A program made the position numbers and the translations under genes. The notes under the pieces were generated by a model, which saw only the letters and a list, made by a program, of their open reading frames with translations, was not told the origin of the DNA and did not search any database. This document shows, piece by piece, positions 14,721-22,231 of a DNA stretch of 32,767 bases. This DNA is from Arthrobacter sp. Alg241-R88 (GTDB lineage: Bacteria > Actinomycetota > Actinomycetes > Actinomycetales > Micrococcaceae). Numbering within the stretch: position 1 is the first letter of the stretch; every line of letters begins with the position of its first letter. The stretch covers positions 1,013,331 to 1,046,097 of the forward strand of contig NZ_UNRG01000001.1 of the NCBI RefSeq assembly GCF_900537115.1, in the 5' to 3' direction.

Positions 14721-15644
14721 ATGGAACCTGTGGACACTGACGTTACCGGCCAGGAGAATCACGACGCCGACGCCCCCTCCGGCGCGGAGGAAGCGGACGG
14801 CCAGCCCCAGGCTCCCACCCTGGGTGAGCTGCTCCTGGCTGTGGAGGAGCTGTGGCCTGAGTCCTTGGCGGAGCACTGGGACGAGGTTGGGCTGGTGGCG
14901 GGGCATCCCTCGGCCGCGGTGACCCGGGTGATGTTTGCCGTCGACCCCACGCTTGAGGTGATTGAGGAGGCGGTGGAATGGGGCGCGGAGCTCCTGATCA
15001 CCCATCATCCGCTGCTGCTCAAAGGCGTCACCACAGTCGCTGCCACCACCGCCAAGGGCCGGGCTGTCCACCGGCTCATCGAGTCGGGCACTGCGCTCCT
15101 GACCGTGCACACCAACGGTGATTCCGCCGTCGGGGGTGTGTCCGACGTACTCGCCGACGCCCTGGGCCTGCAGGACGTCGCGCCGCTCACTGTGGCGGCG
15201 AATGGCCTCCCGGAAGAGGGAATCGGGCGCGTCGGTGACCTGGCGGACGCCATGACCCTGGGTGACTTCGCAGCACGTGTCTTTGGCATACTGCCCTCCG
15301 TGGCGGGGGGAGTGCGCGTCTCAGGGGACAAGGACGGCCTGGTGCGGCGGATTGCAGTCTGCGGCGGCGCGGGGGATTCGCTGTTTAATGAGGTGCGCGC
15401 CAGCAACGCGGACGTGTATGTCACCGCCGACCTTCGCCACCACCCGGCGTCCGAGGCCCGGGAAGCGGCGCTGAACGGCCGGCCTTACCTGGTGGACGTA
15501 TCGCACTTCGCCAGCGAGTGGCTGTGGCTGCCGGCAGCCGCCGCAGCGTTGGGCAACGTCCTCGCCGACCAGGGCCACGACGTCGAAATCCAGGTCAGCA
15601 CCACCAACAGCGACCCCTGGGACTTCATCCTGACTCCGGGCTAA
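14721..15644 (+). CDS. Nif3-like dinuclear metal centre protein (DUF34/NIF3)
   Basis: A 307-residue member of the NIF3/YqfO/YbgI family, toroidal hexamers with a two-metal site; the physiological role is debated (GTP cyclohydrolase-related and metal-insertion roles have been proposed). Seen: WDEVGLVAG, metal ligands His95-His96 in THHPLLLKG, His130 and Asp134 in VHTNGDSA, and a late His and Glu in DVSHFASEW. The N-terminal 30 residues are acidic and low in complexity, beyond the usual family start. ATG 14721 is chosen because upstream codons have no ribosome-binding site; AT-rich GTAAAACTAAGACT just before it may be a -10 of a leaderless message. The coiled-coil gene next to it is its usual actinobacterial neighbour. 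Confidence 0.9.
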   Translation: MEPVDTDVTGQENHDADAPSGAEEADGQPQAPTLGELLLAVEELWPESLAEHWDEVGLVAGHPSAAVTRVMFAVDPTLEVIEEAVEWGAELLITHHPLLLKGVTTVAATTAKGRAVHRLIESGTALLTVHTNGDSAVGGVSDVLADALGLQDVAPLTVAANGLPEEGIGRVGDLADAMTLGDFAARVFGILPSVAGGVRVSGDKDGLVRRIAVCGGAGDSLFNEVRASNADVYVTADLRHHPASEAREAALNGRPYLVDVSHFASEWLWLPAAAAALGNVLADQGHDVEIQVSTTNSDPWDFILTPG

Positions 15645-15686
15645 GCCTGGCGTGCGACTCTGTTGCGAGGCAGGGGAGCAGGGCAG

Positions 15687-15709
15687 GCGCTAGAGTCTAG
15701 GAAGCGCCG
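15687..15709 (+). promoter_or_regulatory. Promoter with nested inverted repeats before the coiled-coil gene
   Basis: GGCGCT-N11-AGCGCC encloses CTAGA-G-TCTAG (15690-15700), and TAGAGT (15691-15696) fits a -10 element. Nested symmetry over a -10 suggests a regulated promoter, but this is weak evidence. Confidence 0.35.
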
Positions 15710-15754
15710 TTCAGGTGCCCGGCCCGGGCCGGAAGTAATTAAGCGGAGGTAACA

Positions 15755-16492
15755 GTGGCGAAGGCAGCACCGGCGGAACAGTTGAAGTTGCTTGAGCTGC
15801 AGGGGCTGGACGCCAGGCTGAAGTCGCTCGCCAACCGCCGCCGCTCGCTGGAGAACGATCCCAGGATCAAGGATCTAGAAGCCGCCCTGTCCGTCGCCAA
15901 CGGTGAGCTGGGCGCCGCGAAGGTGGCCGTCCACGATGCCGAGGCCGAGTTGAAGCGCGCCGAGGCGGACGTGGAGCAGGTTGCCTCCCGGATCGAACGG
16001 GATGAGGCAAGGCTCAACAGCGGAACCGGGCTGTCCAAGGACCTGGTCGCGTTGCAGAAGGACATCGCCTCCCTGAACAAACGGCGCTCGGACCTGGAAG
16101 ACGTGGAGCTCGAGGTCATGGAACGGCTCGATTCGCTCCGGGCCAGGCAGGCCAAGCAGCAGGGGATCGTGGACGACATCCAGGGATCCTTCGGCAGCAT
16201 ACGGGCCGAGCTGGACGCAGCCCTCGCCGAAGTTGAGGCAGAAGCCAGTGGGCTCCGGAGCCAGCGTTCAGAGTTTGCCTCCGCCCTCGACGCTGGAATG
16301 CTGGCCGTGTACGAAAAGACCCTGGCGAAGCGCGGGGTGGGCGCCGCAAGGCTGTTCCACGGAACGTCCGAGGCCTCGGGTATGAAGTTGAGCCCCGGCG
16401 ATCTCGCCGAGATCAAGGCTGCGGCCGCCGACGACATCGTGTTTTGCCCGGACTCCGGCGCCATCCTGGTCCGCTCGGACGAGTGGGCCTGA
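15755..16492 (+). CDS. Coiled-coil protein of the C4-type zinc-ribbon (CT398/DUF164) family with a decayed zinc ribbon
   Basis: A 245-residue protein: a long two-helix coiled coil (about 8-185, rich in Leu, Glu, Ala and Arg, with GTGLSKDLVALQKDIASL at the bend) and a small C-terminal domain. In family members known to me the latter is a zinc ribbon with two cysteine pairs. Here the first pair is gone (FHGTSEASGMKLSPGDL) and only Cys231 remains of the second (VFCPDSGAILVR), so it cannot bind zinc in the usual way. GTG 15755 follows GGAGG by 5 nt. It lies 110 bp after the Nif3-family gene, its usual partner; function unknown, with nucleic-acid or sigma-54-like contacts proposed for relatives. 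A large inverted repeat begins directly after its stop. Confidence 0.88.
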   Translation: MAKAAPAEQLKLLELQGLDARLKSLANRRRSLENDPRIKDLEAALSVANGELGAAKVAVHDAEAELKRAEADVEQVASRIERDEARLNSGTGLSKDLVALQKDIASLNKRRSDLEDVELEVMERLDSLRARQAKQQGIVDDIQGSFGSIRAELDAALAEVEAEASGLRSQRSEFASALDAGMLAVYEKTLAKRGVGAARLFHGTSEASGMKLSPGDLAEIKAAAADDIVFCPDSGAILVRSDEWA

Positions 16493-16558
16493 CCCAACTA
16501 GGTAGCGCTAAGTGTCTTTTTGGAGCGTCATAACGACACTTAGCGCTACTTAGTTGGG
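16493..16558. repeat. 66-bp inverted repeat with 24-bp arms (MITE- or REP-like, or bidirectional terminator)
   Basis: Left arm 16493-16516 begins CCCAACTAGGTAGCGCTAAG; right arm 16535-16558 is its reverse complement with one mismatch (C to T at 16550). The loop is 18 nt, starting TTTT. The element is AT-rich against its surroundings. It starts on the base after the stop of the coiled-coil gene and ends 15 bp before the stop of yaaA, so it could terminate both convergent transcripts. I recall similar palindromes scattered in Arthrobacter genomes, but that is memory, not a search. Confidence 0.85.
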
Positions 16559-16573
16559 GAGGCGCGGGGCGAA

Positions 16574-17338
16574 TCAGCCCGGCAGGATGATGTTCAGCGC
16601 GTGTGGCTTCCGTGCCAACCCTTTCACGAGTTCAGCCTCCCACTTTTCGCGGCTGGCCTTCAGCAGCTGCTCGGGCGACTCCGGTGCCTTGCCCCGCCGG
16701 GCCAGGAGATGCCGCGCCAGCTCACCGCGGGTGTGCTTTGCAAAGTGGCTGACGACCTTCCGGACGCCGTTGACTTCGGTAAAGACGTTGACGGTAACTG
16801 TTTGGGTGGCCGGCGGAGCCCACGCTGCCGCGTAGGTGCTGGACCGGCAGTCCACCAGCAGGTGGCCTGAAACGGCTTCGGCCAGCGCATCGGCGAGCTG
16901 CGGTTTCCAGAAAGAGGCCAGGCGTCCGACGTCGGGCAGCGCCGTTCCCATGGACAGCCGGTAGGCAGGCACATTGTCACCGAACCGGATGGCGCCCCAG
17001 AGCGCCGAAATGACGAGGACCGACTCGTCTGCCTTGCGGCGTTGGCCGGCAGTCAGTGTCTTGTAGCCCAGGGCGTCGTAAAGCACCCCTGAATATATTT
17101 GGTGCGCCGGAGCCGCCGGTTCAGCATGGAGCCGGGTGTTGCGTTCGACGTCGTCCTTCAGCGATGCCCCGACCCCCAGCAAGGCGAGGGCGTCCTCGTG
17201 CGCGCTGACCGTACCCAGCGCGTCCAGCACCTTGGCACGGTAGGAGTTCAGCTGCGGGAAACTCAGCGCTGGCCAGTCGACGGCGGATCCACGGACCGCG
17301 GGTGTCTTGCCTTCAGAGGGGGGAAGCAGAATCAGCAC
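16574..17338 (-). CDS. yaaA: Peroxide stress protein YaaA (DUF328/UPF0246)
   Basis: A 254-residue YaaA-family protein. In E. coli YaaA limits DNA damage during hydrogen peroxide stress by lowering free intracellular iron, and the fold binds DNA. Seen: PPSEGKT (6-12), IYSGVLYDALGY (81-92), SALWGAIRFGD (111-121) followed by PAYRLSMG, and VNVFTEVNGVRKVVSHFAKH with RGELARHL in the second half, all family signatures. GTG 17338 begins the conserved MLILLPPSEGK and is the natural start. It is divergent from rnpB, whose -10 lies about 45 bp away, and convergent with the coiled-coil gene across the large inverted repeat. Confidence 0.93.
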   Translation of the reverse strand: MLILLPPSEGKTPAVRGSAVDWPALSFPQLNSYRAKVLDALGTVSAHEDALALLGVGASLKDDVERNTRLHAEPAAPAHQIYSGVLYDALGYKTLTAGQRRKADESVLVISALWGAIRFGDNVPAYRLSMGTALPDVGRLASFWKPQLADALAEAVSGHLLVDCRSSTYAAAWAPPATQTVTVNVFTEVNGVRKVVSHFAKHTRGELARHLLARRGKAPESPEQLLKASREKWEAELVKGLARKPHALNIILPG

Positions 17339-17379
17339 CGTCCGATCCTACCGGCGGCGGCAAAGCGGCACGGCGCCGG

Positions 17380-17385
17380 TAGACT
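17380..17385 (+). promoter_or_regulatory. Putative -10 of rnpB
   Basis: TAGACT ends 6 bp before the predicted 5' end of RNase P RNA, the expected distance. No clear -35 is visible. Confidence 0.55.
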
Positions 17386-17390
17386 GGATC

Positions 17391-17786
17391 CGGATGGGTT
17401 GACCAGGCGGCCGCGCGTCACGCAAGTGGCTCGAGGAACGTCCGGGCTCCGCAGAGCAGGGTGGTGGGTAACGCCCACTCGGGGTAACCCGCAGGCCAGT
17501 GCCACAGAAAACAGACCGCCTGGGTCGCGCCGTTTTGAAAGCGGCACGAAACAGGTAAGGGTGAAACGGTGGTGTAAGAGACCACCAGCTTCCCGGGTGA
17601 CCGGGAAGGCTAGGTAAACCCCACCCGGAGCAAGGCCAGACAGGGCACGTTTGAGGGCTGCTCGCCCGAGTGTCCGGGTAGGCCGCTGGAGGGCGCCGGC
17701 AACGGCGTTCGTAGATGGATGGCCGCTACTCCCGCACCGGCAACGGGGCGGGAGCACAGAACCCGGCGTATCGGTCAACCCATCCA
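17391..17786 (+). ncRNA. rnpB: RNase P RNA, bacterial type A
   Basis: About 396 nt encoding the catalytic RNA that trims 5' leaders from pre-tRNA. Seen: terminal helix P1 (GGATGGGTTGACC at the 5' end with GGTCAACCCATCC at the 3' end), the universal GAGGAACGTCCGGGCTCC (CR I), ACAGAAAACAGACCGCC and GGTAAGGGTGAAACGGTGG (conserved core), AAGAGACCACCAGC, GGTAAACCCCACCCGGAGC, AGATGGATGGCCGC, and ACAGAACCCGGCGTATCGG (CR V). Ends are set by P1 and may be off by a few bases. It is in its usual actinobacterial neighbourhood near the Nif3/coiled-coil pair, though the RNase H gene often seen there is missing. Open frames crossing it are not genes. Confidence 0.96.
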
Positions 17787-17830
17787 CCTAACCGGTTTGA
17801 CCTTGGAAGCTCTGTTGGGGATGCTGAACC

Positions 17831-18373
17831 GTGCCCTCTAATACTGATGGACAACCCGGGCCGGGAACGGCCCCGCCGCCGGTCCGTTCCCCGGGCAGGC
17901 AAGTTGTTGCGCTGCTTGGTCTCCTTGCCCTTTCGTATGCAGTCTGCATGCTCGCCTCCATCCCCATCATCCTTAATTCCAACGGCTGGTTCGCCGGCTC
18001 GGTCAAGGCCCCCTGGATGCCGGCAGGATGGATGTTCCGCGCCGCCTGGCTTTCGCTGTACGCCGGAATCGCCGTGGCCGCCTGGCTGGTCTGGCGGAGG
18101 GGAGCCCTGGTCCGGCCGGTTGCGCGCATGTATGGTCTGCAGCTGCTGCTCAACCTGGCCTGGCCCATCACGTTCTTTGGCATGTACCCCATGCTCGGCG
18201 CCGCCGCTTTATGGATCGCCCTCGCGGTGATCGGCGCATTGGCTTTTGTCCTGGTCCTCCTCATCCTGCGGTTCGGGCCCGTCAGCACGGCGGCCGGGCT
18301 GCTGGTTTTGCCCTACTTCTCCTGGGTGGTTTTCTCCGCGAGCCTCAACCTCTACTCCGCCATCCACAACTAA
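17831..18373 (+). CDS. TspO/MBR family protein
   Basis: A 180-residue membrane protein with five predicted helices, the fold of tryptophan-rich sensory protein / mitochondrial benzodiazepine receptor, which binds porphyrins and cholesterol-like ligands and is linked to tetrapyrrole handling and oxidative stress. Seen: APWMPAGWMFRAAWLSLY (the W-P-W-Y rich first half), AAWLVWRRG, LLLNLAWPITFFG (the conserved N-x-x-W/F segment) and PYFSWVVFSASLNLYSAIHN at the C-terminus, the family's YLxWxxFAxxLNxxI-N pattern. The first 22 residues are a Pro-rich hydrophilic extension. GTG 17831 lies 45 bp after the end of rnpB; upstream GGGGAT could serve as ribosome-binding site. Ligand unknown. Confidence 0.88.
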   Translation: MPSNTDGQPGPGTAPPPVRSPGRQVVALLGLLALSYAVCMLASIPIILNSNGWFAGSVKAPWMPAGWMFRAAWLSLYAGIAVAAWLVWRRGALVRPVARMYGLQLLLNLAWPITFFGMYPMLGAAALWIALAVIGALAFVLVLLILRFGPVSTAAGLLVLPYFSWVVFSASLNLYSAIHN

Positions 18374-18633
18374 GGCCGTACCAGGGCCGCGGGGAACCTG
18401 GTGTGAGTGATTTCACGCGGCTCGGGCCACCCCGGGGCAGTCCGCCAAATTAGAATGGATACCGGACGCAGGAGTTCTTCCGCCGGAATTGCGTTCGCAC
18501 CCGGCGGTTTTCTTTTGCACCCGATCCAGGCACCTGGGGGACAAACCCCGCGGTGCCGGTGCCCCTGGACATCATCAGGTGGCCGACATCCGTGTACGAG
18601 GACGTACGCGGCTGAACCGAGGAAGGTATTTCT
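18374..18633 (+). promoter_or_regulatory. GAPDH promoter and long leader
   Basis: 260 bp without a gene. TAGAAT (18451-18456) is a good -10, giving a leader of about 170 nt. The leader can fold: CACCTGGGG (from about 18530) with CCCCGCGGTG, and GTAC-N6-GTAC near 18594-18607. GAGGAAGG (18619-18626) is the ribosome-binding site. No riboswitch class is recognised and no leader peptide stands out. Confidence 0.4.
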
Positions 18634-20112
18634 GTGAGCCAGACGTCTGATTCTTGTCTTGATACGTGGATGGGCCGGGAGGCCCTCGCCGAGGCCATGA
18701 TTCCGGTGATCGGCCGGCTGTACCGCGAAAACAACGTGGTGACCAGCATCCACGGCCGGAGCCTGATCAACAAGTCCACCATGAACATCCTCAAGGCGCA
18801 CCGCTTCGCGCGCAGGATGAGCAAGGATGAGCTGCTGCTGGAGGAGACCGCTCCGCTCCTGAACACCCTGGCGGGGCTGGAGCTCGGTGCGGCCGCGATC
18901 GACATCGCCCGGCTGAACCAGAAGTTCAAGGAAGAGGGCGGCGACGCCACCCTGGAGGAGTTCCTCCGCGAGGAACTCGCCGAGATCGTGGGCAAGCGCG
19001 GCGGCGACGACCGCACCAGCACCGACGTCGTGCTGTACGGGTTTGGCCGCATCGGACGGCTCCTGGCCCGCCTCCTGATCGAAAAGGCAGGCGGCGGCCA
19101 CGGCCTGCGGCTGCGCGCCATCGTTGTCCGCAGGGGCTCCGATAACGACCTGTCCAAGCGCGCCAGCCTGCTGCGCCGCGACTCGGTGCACGGCTCCTTC
19201 GAGGGCACCATCCGCGTTGACGAGGCAGCCAACACCATCACCGCCAACGGCGTCCAGGTGCAGGTTATCTACTCCGACAACCCCGCCACCATTGACTACA
19301 CCGCCTACGGCATCAACAATGCGCTGGTGGTGGACAACACCGGCCGCTGGCGCGACGCCGAAGGCCTGTCCCAGCACCTGCAGAGCAAGGGCGTGGCAAG
19401 GGTGCTGCTGACCGCCCCAGGCAAGGGCGAGCTGAAGAACATCGTCCATGGCATCAACCACCGCAGCATCGAGGACACCGACCAGATCGTGTCCGCGGCT
19501 TCCTGCACCACCAATGCCATTACGCCGGTCCTGAAGGCCATCAACGACAAGTTCGGGGTAGTCCACGGCCATGTCGAGACGGTCCACTCGTTCACGAACG
19601 ACCAGAACCTGATTGACAACTTCCACAAGGGCGACCGCCGTGGCCGTTCGGCAGCACTGAACATGGTCATCACCGAAACCGGAGCGGCCAAGGCAGTGGC
19701 CAAGGCCCTGCCCGAACTGCTGGGCAAGCTCACCGGCAGCTCCATCCGCGTCCCCACCCCGGACGTTTCCCTGGCCATCCTGAACCTGAGCCTGGAAACC
19801 GGGACCACCAAGGATGAGGTCAACGAATACCTGCGGGAGATGTCCCTGCACTCGGACCTGCGCAAGCAGATCGACTACATCGACTCACCCGAGGTGGTTT
19901 CCACGGACTTCGTAGGTTCCCGCCGTGCGGGAATCGTTGACGGCCTCGCCACGATCTCGAACGAAAAGAACCTGGTGCTCTACGTCTGGTACGACAACGA
20001 GTTCGGTTACAGCTGCCAGGTTGTCCGCGTGATGGAGGAGATGGCCGGTGTGAACCCGCCATCCTTCCCCGCCAAGGAATCGGCCGCAGCCCTGGCCGCA
20101 ATTTCCGTCTAA
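18634..20112 (+). CDS. Glyceraldehyde-3-phosphate dehydrogenase, long actinobacterial form (GapB-like)
   Basis: A 492-residue GAPDH, about 150 residues longer than the glycolytic enzyme. Residues 1-128 form an N-terminal helical extension (MGREALAEAMIPVIGRLYRE, ALIEVAA-like Leu/Glu runs) with no motif I can name. The GAPDH core starts at VVLYGFGRIGR (133-142), with active-site Cys291 in SAASCTTNAITP, the His of VETVHSFTNDQ, and WYDNEFGYSCQ near the end. This architecture is that of C. glutamicum GapB (about 480 residues), which works mainly in the gluconeogenic direction and accepts NADP. GTG 18634 follows GAGGAAGG by 7 nt. It stands alone, with its own promoter and a hairpin after it. The gluconeogenic role is inferred from family resemblance. 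Confidence 0.92.
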   Translation: MSQTSDSCLDTWMGREALAEAMIPVIGRLYRENNVVTSIHGRSLINKSTMNILKAHRFARRMSKDELLLEETAPLLNTLAGLELGAAAIDIARLNQKFKEEGGDATLEEFLREELAEIVGKRGGDDRTSTDVVLYGFGRIGRLLARLLIEKAGGGHGLRLRAIVVRRGSDNDLSKRASLLRRDSVHGSFEGTIRVDEAANTITANGVQVQVIYSDNPATIDYTAYGINNALVVDNTGRWRDAEGLSQHLQSKGVARVLLTAPGKGELKNIVHGINHRSIEDTDQIVSAASCTTNAITPVLKAINDKFGVVHGHVETVHSFTNDQNLIDNFHKGDRRGRSAALNMVITETGAAKAVAKALPELLGKLTGSSIRVPTPDVSLAILNLSLETGTTKDEVNEYLREMSLHSDLRKQIDYIDSPEVVSTDFVGSRRAGIVDGLATISNEKNLVLYVWYDNEFGYSCQVVRVMEEMAGVNPPSFPAKESAAALAAISV

Positions 20113-20135
20113 TCCAGCCCTCAGGCCAATCTCGA

Positions 20136-20169
20136 TTTCCCGGCTGATTCGCTGGAATCAGCCGGGAAA
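20136..20169 (+). terminator. Hairpin after the GAPDH gene
   Basis: TTTCCCGGCTGATTC and GAATCAGCCGGGAAA form a perfect 15-bp stem around GCTG, 23 bp after the stop. No T run follows, as is common for actinobacterial intrinsic terminators. Confidence 0.7.
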
Positions 20170-20187
20170 CGGGACCACACTTGTGCC

Positions 20188-20397
20188 ATGGATAAAGATT
20201 CAACGCTCCAGCATGAAACTACCCTGGAACACGCACTCGATGTGGCAAAGGCCAATCACAAAGAGGCCGTCCGCCTGCTTGAAGGCGCCCGCGCCGGCCA
20301 CGCAGCGGGCGACGTCGGCGAGGACCGGGTGCGGCAGCTTGAGGGACTCCTGGCCATCGCCGAGGAGGACCTTCGACGGGTGATGCGGGAGCAGTAG
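20188..20397 (+). CDS. Small helical protein of unknown function
   Basis: 69 residues, acidic, with heptad-like Leu/Ala spacing (LEHALDVAKANHKEAVRLL, then RVRQLEGLLAIAEEDLRRVM), suggesting two helices or a helical hairpin. No family recognised. ATG 20188 is the likely start. A competing frame from 20183 overlaps it but reads as poor protein. It stands between the GAPDH hairpin and the nuclease gene with no clear ribosome-binding site. The third-position GC is high, consistent with coding. Confidence 0.55.
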   Translation: MDKDSTLQHETTLEHALDVAKANHKEAVRLLEGARAGHAAGDVGEDRVRQLEGLLAIAEEDLRRVMREQ

Positions 20398-20466
20398 CTC
20401 CACCGGCTTGACCTTTCACCCGCCCTCCACAGTGTGGATATCGGCGGGGATGGTGTTCGGCTGTCC

Positions 20467-20472
20467 TAGGCT
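20467..20472 (+). promoter_or_regulatory. Putative -10 of the HNH nuclease gene
   Basis: TAGGCT, 38 bp before the ATG; GCAGGA before the start codon is the ribosome-binding site. Confidence 0.4.
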
Positions 20473-20510
20473 CTTCTGGTGCAGGAACATACCGGCAGGG
20501 CAGGAACCCC

Positions 20511-21308
20511 ATGACCGTGAGCTGGTCCGCCTACCGCCGTGCCCGGCGCCGCTCACGGCAGGCGTGGGGAGTGCTCGCAGTTGCTGCCGTCTCGGCGCTG
20601 GGGGCCTTGTTCTGGTTCTTCACCGCCGGCCAGTTTGCCGTAGCGGAGCCCGCCGCTTCCGGGCCTACAGAAGCTCCCGTCTTCGACCCCGACTGGATGA
20701 AGCCGGTTGTGCCGGTCCATCCGGTGCCCCCGGTAACGGCCCTCTCGGCACTGGACACACTTGCCGTGAAGGGACGCGCGGGGAAGGACAACTACAGCAG
20801 GGAGGCGTTCGGCCAGGCCTGGCAGGATGTTGACCGCAACGGCTGCGATACCCGCAACGACATCCTGCGGCGGGACCTTACGGACGTGGTCTTTACGGAA
20901 GGGTCCACGTGCCGCGTGGCAGCCGGGACCTTCCATGAACCCTACCTCGGACAGTTTGTGGACTTCCGCCGGGGCTCCGAAAGCAGCCGGGCAGTCCAAA
21001 TAGACCATGTCGTTGCCCTGGGGGACGCGTGGCAGAAGGGCGCCCAAGGGCTGACGGCAGGGGAACGCCAACGCCTCGCCAACGATCCCCTGAACCTTAT
21101 CGCTGCCGACGGACCGGCCAACCAGCAGAAGAGTGCCGGCGATGCCGCCACCTGGCTTCCCAGGAACAAGTCGATCCGCTGCCACTACGTGGCCCGCCAG
21201 ATCTCCGTCAAGGCTGCTTACCGCCTCTGGGTCACCGAGGCCGAAAAGGACGCCATGAAGCGGGTTCTCGGGTCCTGCCCGGACCAGCGGACCGTTTCAG
21301 CCCGCTGA
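20511..21308 (+). CDS. Exported or membrane-anchored HNH nuclease (DUF1524-like)
   Basis: A 265-residue protein. A basic N-terminus (RRARRRSRQ) precedes one hydrophobic segment (about 19-40), a signal anchor or uncleaved signal, so the rest should lie outside the membrane. A Pro-rich linker (46-75) leads to the nuclease domain: NRNGCDTRNDILRRDL-like entry (from about 109), QIDHVVALGDAW (163-174) with the His of the beta-beta-alpha-metal site, NDPLNLI (191-197) and NQQKSAGDAATWLP (204-217). This is the GmrSD-C/DUF1524 HNH pattern common in secreted actinobacterial nucleases. Four cysteines (112, 134 and two near the end) may form disulfides. It probably degrades external nucleic acid; a role against rival DNA is possible but not shown. 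Confidence 0.85.
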   Translation: MTVSWSAYRRARRRSRQAWGVLAVAAVSALGALFWFFTAGQFAVAEPAASGPTEAPVFDPDWMKPVVPVHPVPPVTALSALDTLAVKGRAGKDNYSREAFGQAWQDVDRNGCDTRNDILRRDLTDVVFTEGSTCRVAAGTFHEPYLGQFVDFRRGSESSRAVQIDHVVALGDAWQKGAQGLTAGERQRLANDPLNLIAADGPANQQKSAGDAATWLPRNKSIRCHYVARQISVKAAYRLWVTEAEKDAMKRVLGSCPDQRTVSAR

Positions 21309-21357
21309 TCCCCGAGCCCGGGCGCTCCTGGCGCGCGGAGGCAGCCCGCCGTCGGGC

Positions 21358-21930
21358 CTAATGGCCGAAGGGGTCCGGGTCCACGCCCGGCATCCAGGTC
21401 AGTCCGGGAACGCCCCACCCGTTTTTCTTGGCCTGCTTCATTGCCTTGCGGGCGTAGCGGTCCATCAGGCGGTTGACGTAGAGCTTGCCGTCAAGGTGGT
21501 CGTACTCATGCTGCATCACGCGGGCGAACCAGCCGGTCGCCTCGAACGTGACCGGCTGCCCAAAGCCGTCAAGGCCCTCCACGCGCGCCCACTCGGCGCG
21601 CTTTAGCGGGTACTGGCCGCTGGGGAAGGACAGGCAGCCTTCCTCTTCCTCGTCGGGGTCGGGGACAGCCCCGGAAATTTTTGACAGGGTGAGGACCGGA
21701 TTGACCAGCACGCCGGTGGGGGGAGCGCCGTCGTCATTGGCGAATTTGTAGACGAAGATCCTTTTGCCCACCCCGACCTGCGGGGCCGCAAGGCCCACGC
21801 CGTTGGCTGCATCGTTCGTTTCGAACATGTCCGCGATGAGGGACCGCAGTTCGTCGTCGAAAACTTCCACTTCGGTTGCCCTGCGGTGCAGCACGGGCTC
21901 TCCCCAAATGGTGATTGGCAGAACAGTCAT
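21358..21930 (-). CDS. def: Peptide deformylase
   Basis: A 190-residue metalloenzyme that removes the formyl group from the N-terminal methionine of new proteins. Seen: the three family motifs GVGLAAPQ (44-51), EGCLS (97-101, metal-ligand Cys99) and HEYDHLDG (141-148, two His ligands with catalytic Glu142). An acidic insert DPDEEEE precedes motif 2, and the Lys/Trp-rich C-terminal tail is of the actinobacterial type. ATG 21930 (MTVLPITI) is chosen over 21960 because of GAGGG just upstream and family length. It lies downstream of tRNA-His and its terminator on the same strand. Confidence 0.96.
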   Translation of the reverse strand: MTVLPITIWGEPVLHRRATEVEVFDDELRSLIADMFETNDAANGVGLAAPQVGVGKRIFVYKFANDDGAPPTGVLVNPVLTLSKISGAVPDPDEEEEGCLSFPSGQYPLKRAEWARVEGLDGFGQPVTFEATGWFARVMQHEYDHLDGKLYVNRLMDRYARKAMKQAKKNGWGVPGLTWMPGVDPDPFGH

Positions 21931-21956
21931 CCCTCGGTCCTTCGGCGGTATCTTGT

Positions 21957-22001
21957 GCAAAAGAAAGGAGGCCGCACCGGATATCCGGTGCAGCCTCCTT
22001 T
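21957..22001 (-). terminator. Rho-independent terminator of tRNA-His
   Basis: AAAGGAGGCTGCACCGG and CCGGTGCGGCCTCCTTT (minus strand) pair with one mismatch around ATAT, followed by CTTTT. It starts 28 bp after the tRNA 3' end and lies just upstream of def. Confidence 0.9.
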
Positions 22002-22029
22002 GTGGACGGCTGTAATACCATCCCGTGAG

Positions 22030-22103
22030 GGTGAGCTACGGGGGTTGAACCCGCGACCTCCTGGACCACAACCAGGCGCTCTGCCAACTGAGCTAAGCCC
22101 ACC
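22030..22103 (-). tRNA. tRNA-His (anticodon GTG)
   Basis: On the minus strand: acceptor GTGGGCT with AGCTCAC, an encoded extra G(-1) opposite discriminator C (the tRNA-His identity pair), D arm GCTC/GAGC, anticodon stem CCTGG/CCAGG with loop TTGTGGT (anticodon GTG), and T arm GCGGG-TTCAACC-CCCGT. CCA is not encoded. Confidence 0.95.
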
Positions 22104-22231
22104 ATGCGCCCTGTAGATTTACCGGAGAACCGGCTCTCTTGAAAGGCAACTCAAATAGCTTACCTGCTCTTCAAGGGTGCTTTGTCCACTTTTGCCGATT
22201 TCAGCGAAATTTCCCGCAAACGTGGTGCAGA

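Noticed and set aside
17332..17787. Open frames on both strands over 17099-17787
   Set aside because: They cross the RNase P RNA gene, whose conserved core and P1 helix are clear.
18370..19851. A 493-residue open frame antisense to the GAPDH gene
   Set aside because: A shadow of the high-GC third-position bias; the plus strand encodes an unmistakable GAPDH.
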